64,000 bases of DNA from Tepidisphaeraceae bacterium (GCA_035998445.1 DASYHQ010000052.1:186001-250000), one strand, 5' to 3'. Shown: positions 1 through 7,460, numbered from the stretch's first letter. Made by a program: numbers and translations. The notes: generated by a model not told the origin, from the letters alone.

Positions 1-650
1 TGTCGCCCGGCGTGGTGCTGGACGGCAGCAAGGGGCCGGTGATTCTAGGCGACGGCGTCTCGATCGGCGCCAACGCCGTGCTGCAGGGGCCGTGCTTTAT
101 CGGGGCGCATTCGATCGTGTCGCCACTGGCGAACATTCGGGCGGGCACGAGCATCGGGCCGATGTGCAAGGTGGGCGGCGAGATCTCCAACAGCATCTTC
201 ATCGGCCGCAGCAACAAGTCTCACGAGGGCTTCGTGGGCGACAGCTACATCGGCGAATGGGTGAACCTGGGCGCCGGCACGAACACGAGCAACCTGAAGA
301 ACACGTACGACGTCGTCAGCCTGCCGCTGCTGGGCACCGAGACGCCGAGTGGCCGGCGATTCCTGGGCAGCGTGATCGGCGACCACACCAAGATCGCGAT
401 CGGCACGCGGTTGAACACGGGCTCGTACATCGGTTACGGCAGCATGATCGCCGCCAGTTCTATCACGCCGCGCTACGTGCCGAGCTACACGTTCCTGACC
501 GATCGCGGGATGCAGCCGTACCGCATGGATAAGTCGATCGAGGTGATGACGCAGGTGATGTCGCGCCGCGGACTGATGTTTGGATCGCTTGAAGAGGAAA
601 TGGCCCAGTACGCGGCGCGGGTTGCGAAAGAGATCGAGAAGCCGGTCTGA
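1..650 (+). CDS. GlmU-like sugar nucleotidyltransferase, C-terminal hexapeptide domain (5' partial)
   Basis: The frame is open from the left edge (first full codon at base 3) to TGA at 648-650, so the true start lies outside the window. The visible 216 or so residues form a left-handed beta-helix: repeated hexapeptides such as VILGDG, VSIGAN, SIFIGR, SYIGEW and GSYIGY, with the GTNTSNLKNTY segment that I associate with the GlmU-like putative sugar nucleotidyltransferase family. Members of that family carry an N-terminal nucleotidyltransferase domain, expected here to the left of the window. The likely role is synthesis of an activated sugar for the envelope. The tail (RRGLMFGSLEEEMAQYAARVAKEIEKPV region) is helical. 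It is convergent with the GT4 gene at 861-2024. The family call is fairly sure; the substrate is unknown. Confidence 0.8.
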   Translation, partial: SPGVVLDGSKGPVILGDGVSIGANAVLQGPCFIGAHSIVSPLANIRAGTSIGPMCKVGGEISNSIFIGRSNKSHEGFVGDSYIGEWVNLGAGTNTSNLKNTYDVVSLPLLGTETPSGRRFLGSVIGDHTKIAIGTRLNTGSYIGYGSMIAASSITPRYVPSYTFLTDRGMQPYRMDKSIEVMTQVMSRRGLMFGSLEEEMAQYAARVAKEIEKPV

Positions 651-670
651 ATGACGGGCCGGCACGGAAC

Positions 671-824
671 GTGCCTTACCGTGGCATGGGCGTCTCGCCC
701 ATGCTTGTGTTAGCGGCGGAAGATTTCATTCTGAGCTGTTGCGCGGCGGGCGCGGTCTGGCACCAATCAAATCGTTATTTCAATCAACACGCATGGGCGA
801 GACGCCCATGCCACGGTAAGGCAT
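671..824. repeat. Palindromic repeat, family A (copy 1)
   Basis: Two arms of about 34 bp form an inverted repeat: 671-704 (core GTGGCATGGGCGTCTCGCC) and 791-824 (its complement), around an 86-bp spacer. Each arm also holds the small palindrome GGGCGTCTCGCCC. Related copies occur at 6268-6407, 33546-33687, 44100-44240 and 45250-45449. It lies between two convergent genes. Confidence 0.85.
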
Positions 825-847
825 GGCCGACGCGGCGCGCTTCCCAA

Positions 848-899
848 ACACCAATCACCCTCACCCAACTTCTCCCGGAGTACCGGAAGCGGGGCCGGA
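848..899. repeat. Half copy of palindromic repeat family B
   Basis: A single arm reading AATCACCCTCACCCAACTTC, then a CTCCCGGAGTACCGG-like block and GGGGCCGG. It matches the right arm of the family B repeats found at 27796-27918 and elsewhere; no left arm is seen. The stop codon and last codons of the GT4 gene at 861-2024 lie inside it. Confidence 0.75.
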
Positions 900-2024
900 G
901 AGAGCCTTTGCCGCCAGTCGCGATTCGTAGATCGCCAGCAACGCGGCCAAGTGGGCCTCGTACGCCAACTGCGGGCGCAGCGTCAGGCAGGCGGCGGCCA
1001 TGTGTTGGCGTGAGTCGTTGTCCAGTACCACTTCGATCGCACGAACCAACGCAGCGACATCACCGGGATCGGAGAGAACGCAGCCGTGCGTGCCGTTCAT
1101 GATCTCGGTGGCGCCGTTGGACGTGGTGCTGATGACCGGCAGGCCCATCGCCAGCGCTTCGAGCACCACGAGGCTGCATGGGTCGTGCCGTGTCGGTAGG
1201 ACGAAGAAGTCGGCGGCTTGATAGAACGCGTAGGCGTCGTCGGTGCGGCCGGTGAACGTGACGCGGTCGGCGACGCCGAGCTTGCTGGCCAGCCGTGCAT
1301 ATCGGCGGACGGCACCGTCGCCCACAACGAGCAGCCGCAATCGCTTGTCCGCCGTCGCAGCGACGGCCTCGATCGCCTGTCGTACGCCTTTTCGGGCGAA
1401 GTCCTGGGCGATGATGAGCGCGACGACGTCACCCTCTGCTATCGCGTACTTCTGGCGAATCGCCGCGCCGGCGTCGGGTCGAATCGCGGGATCGAACTTC
1501 TGCAGATCGACGGCGTTGAACAGCGTCGCGGTCGATGCGTTGGGGTAGTAATGCTTCAGGTGCCGCTCGACGTACTGGGACAGACACAGCACCGTCGGCG
1601 GCACGTCACCATCGTCCAGCAGTTCCTCCTCCACCTCCGCCATCGCCTTGCGGCGGGGGTTGAAGATCGCGTTGGCCTTGCGTCCCACTTGCGTCGCCAC
1701 GCCTGCGTGCGGATGGTACAGGTCGGCCCGGCGGATGGGCAGCATGGCGTGGACGATGTCGTACGGCGTTGCCAGCAGGTGCGCGTCGACCGAGTCGATG
1801 AACCGCCGATACCGCCGCGTGCGCGTCAGGCCACCGCCGCGCAGCTTCACTTGCGCGAAGGGCTGGCTGGTGGTGTCGGTGGTCTCTTCCTTGGGTGATA
1901 AGGCCGCCGAGATCAGCGTGGTGTCGTGACCGGCGCCGGCGAGCGCGTGGGCGAGGTCGACGGTGTAGCGTTCGGCGCCGCCGCGTGCTTTGTCGGAATC
2001 GAGGATGACGAGCGCGATCTTCAT
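861..2024 (-). CDS. Glycosyltransferase family 4 (WaaG/RfaG-like)
   Basis: 387 aa from ATG at 2024. The N-terminus MKIALVILDSDKARGGAERY is the typical GT-B opening with the glycine-rich acceptor loop (residues about 15-17). The C-terminal half carries the sugar-nucleotide domain: RLLVVGDGA, VTFTGRTDD, and the donor-site segment HDPCSLVVLEALAMGLPVI, where the usual E-x7-E reads D-x7-E, as it does in some WaaG-type enzymes. It probably transfers a hexose onto lipopolysaccharide core or another envelope glycan. The gene lies 5 bp downstream of the Kdo-kinase-like gene and so forms an operon purU - kinase - glycosyltransferase, all on the minus strand. The last residues (SGTPGEVG) and the TGA stop come from a family B repeat arm, so the original C-terminus has probably been replaced. 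Confidence 0.85.
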   Translation of the reverse strand: MKIALVILDSDKARGGAERYTVDLAHALAGAGHDTTLISAALSPKEETTDTTSQPFAQVKLRGGGLTRTRRYRRFIDSVDAHLLATPYDIVHAMLPIRRADLYHPHAGVATQVGRKANAIFNPRRKAMAEVEEELLDDGDVPPTVLCLSQYVERHLKHYYPNASTATLFNAVDLQKFDPAIRPDAGAAIRQKYAIAEGDVVALIIAQDFARKGVRQAIEAVAATADKRLRLLVVGDGAVRRYARLASKLGVADRVTFTGRTDDAYAFYQAADFFVLPTRHDPCSLVVLEALAMGLPVISTTSNGATEIMNGTHGCVLSDPGDVAALVRAIEVVLDNDSRQHMAAACLTLRPQLAYEAHLAALLAIYESRLAAKALSGPASGTPGEVG

Positions 2025-2029
2025 GGCGG

Positions 2030-2845
2030 TCAGTGGTTCAACGAGACGTTGCGCTTGGGTTGGGCGGCGTTCAGCTTGGCGTCGTGGCGCGCGATCCAGT
2101 TCGATTTACGCACGACCTGTTTCTTCGTTCGCGCGAAGTCATCGTCGGCCTGCTCGCAGTAGCGCGCCAGCCACGCGTCGCGCTGCGCGTCGGTGATCGG
2201 CAGCTTCGTCGTGCTGTACCAGAACTGCGCTAGATCCTTCACGATCCACCGCCGGGCGAAGAACCGCGGCAACGGTGAGACGCGGGCGGCGTCGATCAGG
2301 CGGATGTCGGTCGTCGGGTCGTTCGTGTTCAGGAAGAAGTGGCACAGGTACAAATCGCGATGCCGCAGCTTCGCGCGATGCAGCTTGGCGGCGAGGTCGG
2401 CCATCGCATCGCGGACGGTGTCGAAGGCGATCTGCTTGCGCTCGATCAGTTTCTCGGCATCGTCGTAGCCCATCGCCAGCAGGTCTTCGGTGATGATGAA
2501 ACCTCGGCCGTCATGAAGTAGACCGGCTGCAGCGAAGGGGACGCTGAGAATGCCTGCTCTTTTAAGGAGTATTACGCCGACTTGTTCAGCATTCGGTCCG
2601 AACAGGCGCAACGCTTCAGGCCGCTTCCATCGCTTTATGTGAAGCCGAATCGAGCGTCCGTCCTTTAGCTTCGCATCCAGCGTACAGTTCTCGCGATCTG
2701 GAAGAATCCGCCACGCTTTGATGTCGGGATGTTCGTATACGCTCTCGCCGTCCACGAGGCCCACGTCACGCAACAGGCTCGCGTACGCCGACTCGGCACG
2801 ATAGAACGCACCATCGTCTTCTACAACGCGGCTTGTGGTGCTCAC
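2030..2845 (-). CDS. Kdo/WaaP-type lipopolysaccharide kinase family protein
   Basis: 271 aa from GTG at 2845, whose GTGA overlaps the purU stop at 2842-2844, so translation is probably coupled. It has a protein-kinase-like fold of the lipopolysaccharide kinase (Kdo/WaaP) family: nucleotide-binding lysine in RLHIKRWKRP (K71), catalytic loop HRDLYLCHF (162-170; the usual loop Asn is a Cys/His here), and the metal-binding IDAARV (184-189, DFG equivalent). The likely role is phosphorylation of lipopolysaccharide core sugar (Kdo or heptose), fitting the GT4 gene 5 bp downstream. An open frame runs further upstream but lies over purU, so the coupled GTG start is preferred. The kinase fold is confident; the substrate is inferred. 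Confidence 0.8.
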   Translation of the reverse strand: MSTTSRVVEDDGAFYRAESAYASLLRDVGLVDGESVYEHPDIKAWRILPDRENCTLDAKLKDGRSIRLHIKRWKRPEALRLFGPNAEQVGVILLKRAGILSVPFAAAGLLHDGRGFIITEDLLAMGYDDAEKLIERKQIAFDTVRDAMADLAAKLHRAKLRHRDLYLCHFFLNTNDPTTDIRLIDAARVSPLPRFFARRWIVKDLAQFWYSTTKLPITDAQRDAWLARYCEQADDDFARTKKQVVRKSNWIARHDAKLNAAQPKRNVSLNH

Positions 2846-3735
2846 GCGTCGTTCCCCGCGTTCATGAACCGGCTGATGCCCGGTTTGAAGATCACCTTGC
2901 CGTCCACCACAACCAGTTCCTCGTCCAGGAACAACTGCACCGACTTGCTCAGCACATGCGCTTCCAGTTCGAGGCCCTTGCGCTTCACGTCGTCCAGCGA
3001 ATCCTGGCCGACGTTGATGTGGAAGACGTCCTGCAGGATGACCGGGCCTTCGTCGAGCTGTTCGGTGACGAAGTGGGCCGTGCAGCCGTGCACGCGCACG
3101 CCGCTCTCGTAGGCCTGCTTGTATGGGGCTGCCCCGGGGAAGTAGGGGAGCAGCGAGGGGTGAATATTGATGATCTTGTGGCGGTACTTCTGTACCAGCG
3201 TCGGGGGCAGGATGCGCATGTAACGCGCCAGCACGACGAGGTCGGCCGCGTACTGCTGCAACTGGTCGGCGAGCCACTTGAAGTGCGCCTCAAGGTCGCT
3301 GGCCGACTGCCACGCGAACGGCACACCGGCGGCCTTGGCGATCGGTTCGAGATCGGGATGGTTCCCGAGGATCACCGCGACCTCACCATGTAGTTTGCCG
3401 TGGTGGGCATCTTCCAGCAGTTGTTCGAGGCAGTGCGCTTCCTTACTCACCAAAAGCGCAACCTTGCGTTTGCGCGCTTGCGAGTGCAGGTGGACGCGCA
3501 CCTCCATGTCGATCTTCTGCCCGAGGCTGAGCAACCCGGTGATCAGGCCGCCCAGGTCGGTGGTGACCTCCTTCAGGTCGACGAGCATGTCCATGACGAA
3601 GAACCCGCGCACGACGCGCTGTTCGATGTCCTCGATGTTCACGCCGCGCTCGGCGAGGTACGTCGCGAATTGCGCGACGACGCCTTTCTGGTCCTTCCCC
3701 AAGACGCTGACGACGGCTAACACGTTGGCGGGCAA
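2842..3735 (-). CDS. purU: Formyltetrahydrofolate deformylase PurU
   Basis: 297 aa. It hydrolyses 10-formyltetrahydrofolate to tetrahydrofolate and formate in the cytoplasm. An N-terminal ACT domain (about 5-85, ERGVNIEDIEQRVV) precedes a formyltransferase-fold domain with ILGNHPDL (122-129), the catalytic N-x-H of IINIHPSLLPYFPGA (N190, H192), VHGCTAHFV and the catalytic aspartate in QLDEGPVILQD (D229). Length is close to the bacterial norm of about 280-290. The start is TTG, supported by AAGGAG at 3744-3749 eight bases upstream. It is the first gene of the run with the Kdo-kinase-like and GT4 genes, an odd metabolic partnership. Confidence 0.93.
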   Translation of the reverse strand: MPANVLAVVSVLGKDQKGVVAQFATYLAERGVNIEDIEQRVVRGFFVMDMLVDLKEVTTDLGGLITGLLSLGQKIDMEVRVHLHSQARKRKVALLVSKEAHCLEQLLEDAHHGKLHGEVAVILGNHPDLEPIAKAAGVPFAWQSASDLEAHFKWLADQLQQYAADLVVLARYMRILPPTLVQKYRHKIINIHPSLLPYFPGAAPYKQAYESGVRVHGCTAHFVTEQLDEGPVILQDVFHINVGQDSLDDVKRKGLELEAHVLSKSVQLFLDEELVVVDGKVIFKPGISRFMNAGNDA

Positions 3736-3743
3736 AGTTGGAA

Positions 3744-3749
3744 CTCCTT
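3744..3749 (-). promoter_or_regulatory. Shine-Dalgarno site of purU (decides a TTG start)
   Basis: On the minus strand AAGGAG lies 8 nt before TTG at 3735. There is no in-frame ATG or GTG nearby, so this site supports TTG as the start. Confidence 0.6.
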
Positions 3750-3866
3750 CGCGGTCAATAACAGGAATAAGCAGGCATCCATCACTTCTTCGACGTTACC
3801 AGTGTAACCCGGCAACGCATCGCCGGTAAGCGGTCGGGTGGCGATTGGGGCGCGGTGCGAGTAAGA

Positions 3867-3891
3867 GCCGCTACCAGCACATCGTAGCGGC
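3867..3891. other. Stem-loop in the purU/amidohydrolase gap
   Basis: GCCGCTA (3867-3873) pairs with TAGCGGC (3885-3891) around an 11-base loop; CTTTT follows on the plus strand and a weak TCTTACT on the minus strand. It could end transcription coming from the amidohydrolase gene. The T-run on that strand is poor, so this is tentative. Confidence 0.3.
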
Positions 3892-3898
3892 AGCTTTT

Positions 3899-3963
3899 CG
3901 TGGCACGGGTTTTCAACCCGTGATTTTCTCGAGGGGGAACACGGGTTGAAAACCCGTGCCACG
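3899..3963. repeat. Perfect inverted repeat, family G
   Basis: Two 24-bp arms, 3899-3922 and 3940-3963, are perfect complements. Each arm is itself a hairpin (CACGGGTT-TTC-AACCCGTG), so the structure can fold as one long stem or two short ones. It is one copy only in this window. Confidence 0.85.
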
Positions 3964-4107
3964 CTGCGATCAACTGATAGCCGCTGTAGACCGGGCGTGC
4001 TGCGGCGGGAACGACGTGCGATCCGCAGGGGCGTGGCTACGCCCCACGGCAGCCGGCGAGCCGCTTGCGTTATCGGACAACCCTAGAGGGTCATTCGACG
4101 TCTGCGA

Positions 4108-4275
4108 GGTCATTTCACATGCATGTGAAGTCGTTTGACATGCATGCCAGGTCGTTTGACATGCATGCCAAGTCGCTTGACATGCATGTCAGGTCGTTTG
4201 ACATGCATGTCAGGTCGTTTGACATGCATGTCAAATCGTTTGACATGCATGTCAAATGGCTTCACATGCATGTCG
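4108..4275. repeat. Tandem array of eight 21-bp units centred on the palindrome TGACATGCATGTCA
   Basis: Eight direct units of exactly 21 bp begin at 4108, 4129, 4150, 4171, 4192, 4213, 4234 and 4255. A typical unit reads GGTCGTTTGACATGCATGTCA. Units 4-7 carry the perfect 14-bp dyad TGACATGCATGTCA; unit 1 carries TCACATGCATGTGA, changed on both sides so that symmetry is kept; units 2, 3 and 8 are imperfect. The period equals two turns of B-DNA, so all dyads face the same side. There are no unique spacers, which excludes CRISPR. Because 21 is seven codons and the unit lacks stops, several frames on both strands are open across it; these are not taken as genes. The function is unknown; a cooperative protein-binding array is the most natural reading. 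Confidence 0.9.
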
Positions 4276-4392
4276 AATGGCGTGCTGTCACGCGTCAGTG
4301 TGCCGGAAAGGATTTTTGTGGCCCTATTATTGGCCGTCGGCGATTGGGGTGGGCTGGGCACCGTATGACGGATCACGCGCTGGCGAAACCCA

Positions 4393-4496
4393 TGTCATCC
4401 CGAAGGGAGCCTTTGCGACCTGAGGGATCTCCCAAGGCCCGCACCGTCAGTCGGTCGAGATCCCTCAGGTCGCCTTAGGCTCCCTTCGGGATGACA
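4393..4496. repeat. Palindromic repeat, family C (copy 1)
   Basis: Inverted repeat with arms of about 44 bp opening TGTCATCCCGAAGGGAGCC and closing with the complement GGCTCCCTTCGGGATGACA. The arms also share CGACCTGAGGGATCTC / GAGATCCCTCAGGTCG. Other copies: 47229-47331, 48957-49061, 63252-63355. Confidence 0.85.
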
Positions 4497-4560
4497 ACCC
4501 TGCGTGTGGGCACTCACTTGATCCGGCAGGCAGTGCCTGACGAGACATCGGCGGGCGGGG

Positions 4561-5604
4561 TCACTCGCCGCTGAACCGTGCGCCCAGCAGGGCCATGAAG
4601 CGGGTCGTGTTGTCGTGGTAGATCTTCTGCAGCACCTCGTCCGGTAGCGCCAGGCCGCGCAGGGTGGGCTGGGCGTCGGGGGGCAGGTCGGGGTCGGTGA
4701 TCGGGCTTTCACCGACGTAAGCCGTCTCCCAGAGCTTGCGGTGGCACCAGAATCGGCTGGCATAAAAATCGAAGTCGCGATCGTCGCCGCTCACCTGGTC
4801 GGAACCGAACAGGATGCGGTCCTGATTGCGGATCATAAAATCACGAGCGGCGTCGCGGCGGGCGCTGATCTCGCGCACCATCCAGCGCGTCGCGCTGCAG
4901 TCGAGCCATAGATCAGGGAACTTGTCCAGCAGCCGTTGCAGGCGTGGCAGGTTCTCTGGATTGCCACCCAGATGCGCGCCCAGCCAGGGGTGACCGCGAT
5001 AGGCTTCGAGGGTGTCTTCCCAGAGCTTGTAGTGTTCCTCGCGCTGGCCGTACCGGCCGCAGTCGGTGTACTTGGAACAGTACCAGGTGTCGGGGTCGCC
5101 CACGTGGGTCATGATCGCCATCTTGCGGGCGACCAGCTCGTCCATCACCCGGCGAATGGCGGGGCTGTCGAGGCGAAGTTTAGAAGCCTCCATGGTCGCC
5201 GGCGCCATGTGGAACTTGGCGATGCGGCTGCCCAGGTTGTAGAAGGCCTCGATCTTCAACAGCCAGTCGTCCAGGAAGTTGGGCGACGGGTCGCGCCACT
5301 TCGGAATCGCGATGAAGTGCAACCGGCCGGGCCAATCGCGCGCGAGCGTGAGGGCCTCTTCGATCGGCGTCATCGTGATGAAGGTGTTAATGCCGTAATG
5401 GTCGGCCGCTTCGAACCACGGCTTGGCGTGCTTGGCGGCGAACAGGTGACAGTGGGCGTCGATGACGGTGCCGCGCACCTTCGGCCGGGGCATGGGGGCG
5501 CGAAAGTCGATGTGCGTGCGGTTGTAGTCGGCAGGCACCGCCGGCGCGAACGCCGGTGGGGGCGGCGGGGCTTCAACCAGGGTGGGTGCGGCGACGGTGG
5601 TCAT
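4561..5604 (-). CDS. Amidohydrolase family protein (Amidohydro_2 type)
   Basis: 347 aa from ATG at 5604 (an alternative GTG at 5655 would add 17 residues; neither has a convincing ribosome site). A metal-dependent hydrolase TIM barrel: the N-terminal HxH motif in IDAHCHLFAAK, histidines in MAIMTHVGDPD and LGAHLGGNPE, and the C-terminal metal aspartate in RILFGSDQVSG. This pattern fits the Amidohydro_2 family (ACMSD-like decarboxylases and hydrolases). About 45 N-terminal residues are proline/alanine rich and not part of the barrel. The substrate cannot be told from the sequence. It is followed on its strand by the repeat-filled gap 3736-4560 and preceded by the Rieske-like gene 76 bp away. 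Confidence 0.8.
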   Translation of the reverse strand: MTTVAAPTLVEAPPPPPAFAPAVPADYNRTHIDFRAPMPRPKVRGTVIDAHCHLFAAKHAKPWFEAADHYGINTFITMTPIEEALTLARDWPGRLHFIAIPKWRDPSPNFLDDWLLKIEAFYNLGSRIAKFHMAPATMEASKLRLDSPAIRRVMDELVARKMAIMTHVGDPDTWYCSKYTDCGRYGQREEHYKLWEDTLEAYRGHPWLGAHLGGNPENLPRLQRLLDKFPDLWLDCSATRWMVREISARRDAARDFMIRNQDRILFGSDQVSGDDRDFDFYASRFWCHRKLWETAYVGESPITDPDLPPDAQPTLRGLALPDEVLQKIYHDNTTRFMALLGARFSGE

Positions 5605-5680
5605 CTTGCTGGCGAATGGTAGCGGTGGACTGGCGGGCGAGACAAGCCACGGCACGCGTTATGAACCGCCGTCGGCGATG

Positions 5681-6154
5681 TTATAGCGCAACTTTCACAG
5701 ATGCGTCGGGCTTATCCCATTCGTCCTGCTCGAACTGGCGCGTCAGATCGACGATGACGTGCTTGCGGTCGTCCAGCTTCACCGCGTACCGCGGCAACGG
5801 CTTGTACGCCGGCCCGCGCAACGGCACGCCCTCGGGCGTGAACTTGCACCGGTGACACGTGCAGCTGTACCCCGCGCCGGTCCTGCGGACGACGCATCGC
5901 TCCTTCGTGCAGAAGCTGCTGGAGACGAACAGCCGATCCTTCGTCCGCACGACGAAGAAGTTCGGGTAACTGTTGGCGAACGTGTCGGCGATCCCCTCGC
6001 CAAAGTCGGATAGCGGGCCGGCATCGTACGACTCTTCCTTCGACGCCGCGGCGAAGATTTCAGCCGCCCGCGCCATGCCACCGAACGCCGCGAGGCAGAG
6101 CGTTGCGCCACTTGCGATGAGGAACTGTCGGCGGGTGGGGTACTCGTACATCAC
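5681..6154 (-). CDS. Exported Rieske-like protein with an altered cluster site
   Basis: 157 aa from ATG at 6154. The N-terminus is a twin-arginine-type signal: TRRQFLIASG (residues 7-16), a hydrophobic stretch and a likely cut after GMARA. The C-terminal half resembles a Rieske [2Fe-2S] domain: C82-T-K-E-R-C87 then C98-T-C-H-R-C103. In classic Rieske proteins the first box is C-x-H; here the histidine ligand is K84. The second box keeps its Cys and His, and the disulfide cysteines C87 and C100 are present, with an extra C103. It may bind a non-standard cluster or another cofactor, or be a degenerate domain. Both neighbours are on the same strand; no obvious redox partner is adjacent. Confidence 0.75.
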   Translation of the reverse strand: MMYEYPTRRQFLIASGATLCLAAFGGMARAAEIFAAASKEESYDAGPLSDFGEGIADTFANSYPNFFVVRTKDRLFVSSSFCTKERCVVRRTGAGYSCTCHRCKFTPEGVPLRGPAYKPLPRYAVKLDDRKHVIVDLTRQFEQDEWDKPDASVKVAL

Positions 6155-6267
6155 GTTGAGGAATGATAGGCGCTGGTCCGTCTGCGAAACCGCTAGCGGG
6201 ACCCGAAATTCAATATCCTTCCAGAAGGCTCGTCAGGGGTTGTGATACAACACGATTACGCGCTCCG

Positions 6268-6407
6268 ACCGTGGCATGGGCGTCTCGCCCATGCGTGTGG
6301 TAAGGCCAACGGTCTGGATTTGGATCAGCGGCTTGGCCAGCGCAGCAGCCAGCAAATCGCATTTCCCATTCCATTCCACAGGCATGGGCGAGACGCCCAT
6401 GCCACGG
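6268..6407. repeat. Palindromic repeat, family A (copy 2)
   Basis: Arms 6268-6294 and 6380-6407, the latter the complement of ACCGTGGCATGGGCGTCTCG and what follows. Just to the right, GCGGCATTATCCTTCAACAC then CCCTCTGAGGATG resembles the tail that follows the family A copies near 44.25 and 45.46 kb. The rest of the 315-bp gap 6155-6469 shows nothing else. Confidence 0.85.
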
Positions 6408-6469
6408 CCAGAGCGGACGCGGCATTATCCTTCAACACCCCTCTGAGGATGCCACTCTAATCAGAGGGT

Positions 6470-7333
6470 CTAAAACGCCAACGTCATCTGTTCCCCCACC
6501 GCGGGCACGCGGGCAGCGGGGGCGAGCCATGGCGTGGGCGAAAAAGGCTCGGCCAACGTCAGCCGTGGGGCGATGCGCGCATCGGATGCGAAGTAATCGC
6601 GCAACAGCACCGGACAATTGCAATCGCGGCTGCGATGCAGCAGCACCACGTGGGCCGGCAGCGGGGTTAGCGTGGCGTCGCAGCGGGCGAAGATCGCCTT
6701 TACCGCCGCCAGTGCCTGGCTGTTGGACAGGTGACCGCGGCCACCGGTGATGCGATGCTGCAGGAACATCGGTCGGCCAGACAGCCGCTGCATCTGCGGG
6801 TCGTAGTTGCTTTCGATCGCGAGGATGTCGACGCCGGTGAACCGCTCGATGAGGTAAGGCGGCACCCGACCGAGGTCGGTCGCGAAGCCGATGCGCACGC
6901 CGTCGCTGGTGATTACGTACCCGTGCGAGCCGTGCTCGTCGTGCGCCAGTGAGATCGGCGAGACGTTCACGCCAGGCAGCGGTTCAAAATCGCCATCGAA
7001 CGGCACGACGAGCCTTTGGAACGCATCGAAACCGGAGCATTCCTGGGCCTTGTACAGCAGTTGTTTCGCCCGGCTGAAGTGCACGTAGACCCGCACTCCG
7101 TTGGCGGCGAGCGTGTTGACCCAATTGCAGGAGAAGTGGTCGCTGTCGAGGTGCGTCAGCACGAGCGCCCGCACGTCGGCGACGGTGACACCCGTGTTCT
7201 GCAGACGCTTCAGGATCGCGCGCGGCCCGATGCCCGCATCGATCATCAGCACGCCGCCCGGCGTTCGCAGGACCGACGCGTTGCCGCTCGACCCGCTGCC
7301 CAGGATGGAAAGTTCGACCGACGTCCGTGTCAT
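6470..7333 (-). CDS. Metallo-beta-lactamase fold hydrolase (YycJ/WalJ-like)
   Basis: 287 aa from ATG at 7333. The opening SILGSGSSGNASVL and the metal motif at 60-66 are those of the YycJ/WalJ branch of the metallo-beta-lactamase superfamily, cytoplasmic hydrolases or nucleases. The canonical TH-x-H-x-D-H is THLDSDH here, so the second histidine is D63. Later features are IGFATDLG, ILAIESNYD and GHLSN, all typical of the branch. A C-terminal segment contains RSRDCNCPVLL, unusual for the family. The role is probably phosphodiester hydrolysis, but the metal-site change makes this uncertain. It is divergent from the transketolase gene. Confidence 0.8.
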   Translation of the reverse strand: MTRTSVELSILGSGSSGNASVLRTPGGVLMIDAGIGPRAILKRLQNTGVTVADVRALVLTHLDSDHFSCNWVNTLAANGVRVYVHFSRAKQLLYKAQECSGFDAFQRLVVPFDGDFEPLPGVNVSPISLAHDEHGSHGYVITSDGVRIGFATDLGRVPPYLIERFTGVDILAIESNYDPQMQRLSGRPMFLQHRITGGRGHLSNSQALAAVKAIFARCDATLTPLPAHVVLLHRSRDCNCPVLLRDYFASDARIAPRLTLAEPFSPTPWLAPAARVPAVGEQMTLAF

Positions 7334-7432
7334 CGTTAGGGGATTGTGGGGATGCCGTTTTCGTTATGCAAGCGCGGCCGTGGGAAAGAGACGGTTCAAT
7401 CTCTTTCACAATCGAGCCTAGGCATTCGTACC

Positions 7433-7460
7433 TTGCCACGCGGGTTCGCCCCTGTAAGAT
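7433..7460 (+). promoter_or_regulatory. Predicted sigma-70-type promoter of the transketolase gene
   Basis: TTGCCA at 7433-7438 and TAAGAT at 7455-7460 are separated by 16 bp. A start of transcription near 7467 would leave only about 4 nt before ATG at 7471, so the mRNA would be leaderless or nearly so, in keeping with the absence of a ribosome site. Confidence 0.45.

Noticed and set aside
671-824. Insertion sequence or transposon end pair
   Set aside because: Arms are long and inverted, but the 86-bp interior has no transposase. The elements are non-autonomous at most, so they are listed as repeats.
2846-3277. N-terminal extension of the kinase-like gene up to 3277
   Set aside because: The extension lies antisense-free but fully inside purU in another frame and is Arg/Gly/Pro rich, typical of an out-of-frame reading; the coupled GTG at 2845 is better.
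3736-4107. Small frames (60-80 aa) in the purU upstream gap
   Set aside because: They run through hairpin repeats and have no ribosome site or family likeness.
4108-4275. CRISPR array
   Set aside because: The units are contiguous without unique spacers, and no cas gene is present.
4065-4478. Long open frames on both strands with heptapeptides such as SFDMHVR or RFDMHVK
   Set aside because: They are a by-product of a 21-bp palindromic tandem repeat (seven codons, no stops in several frames). No ribosome site, and both strands give almost the same peptide.
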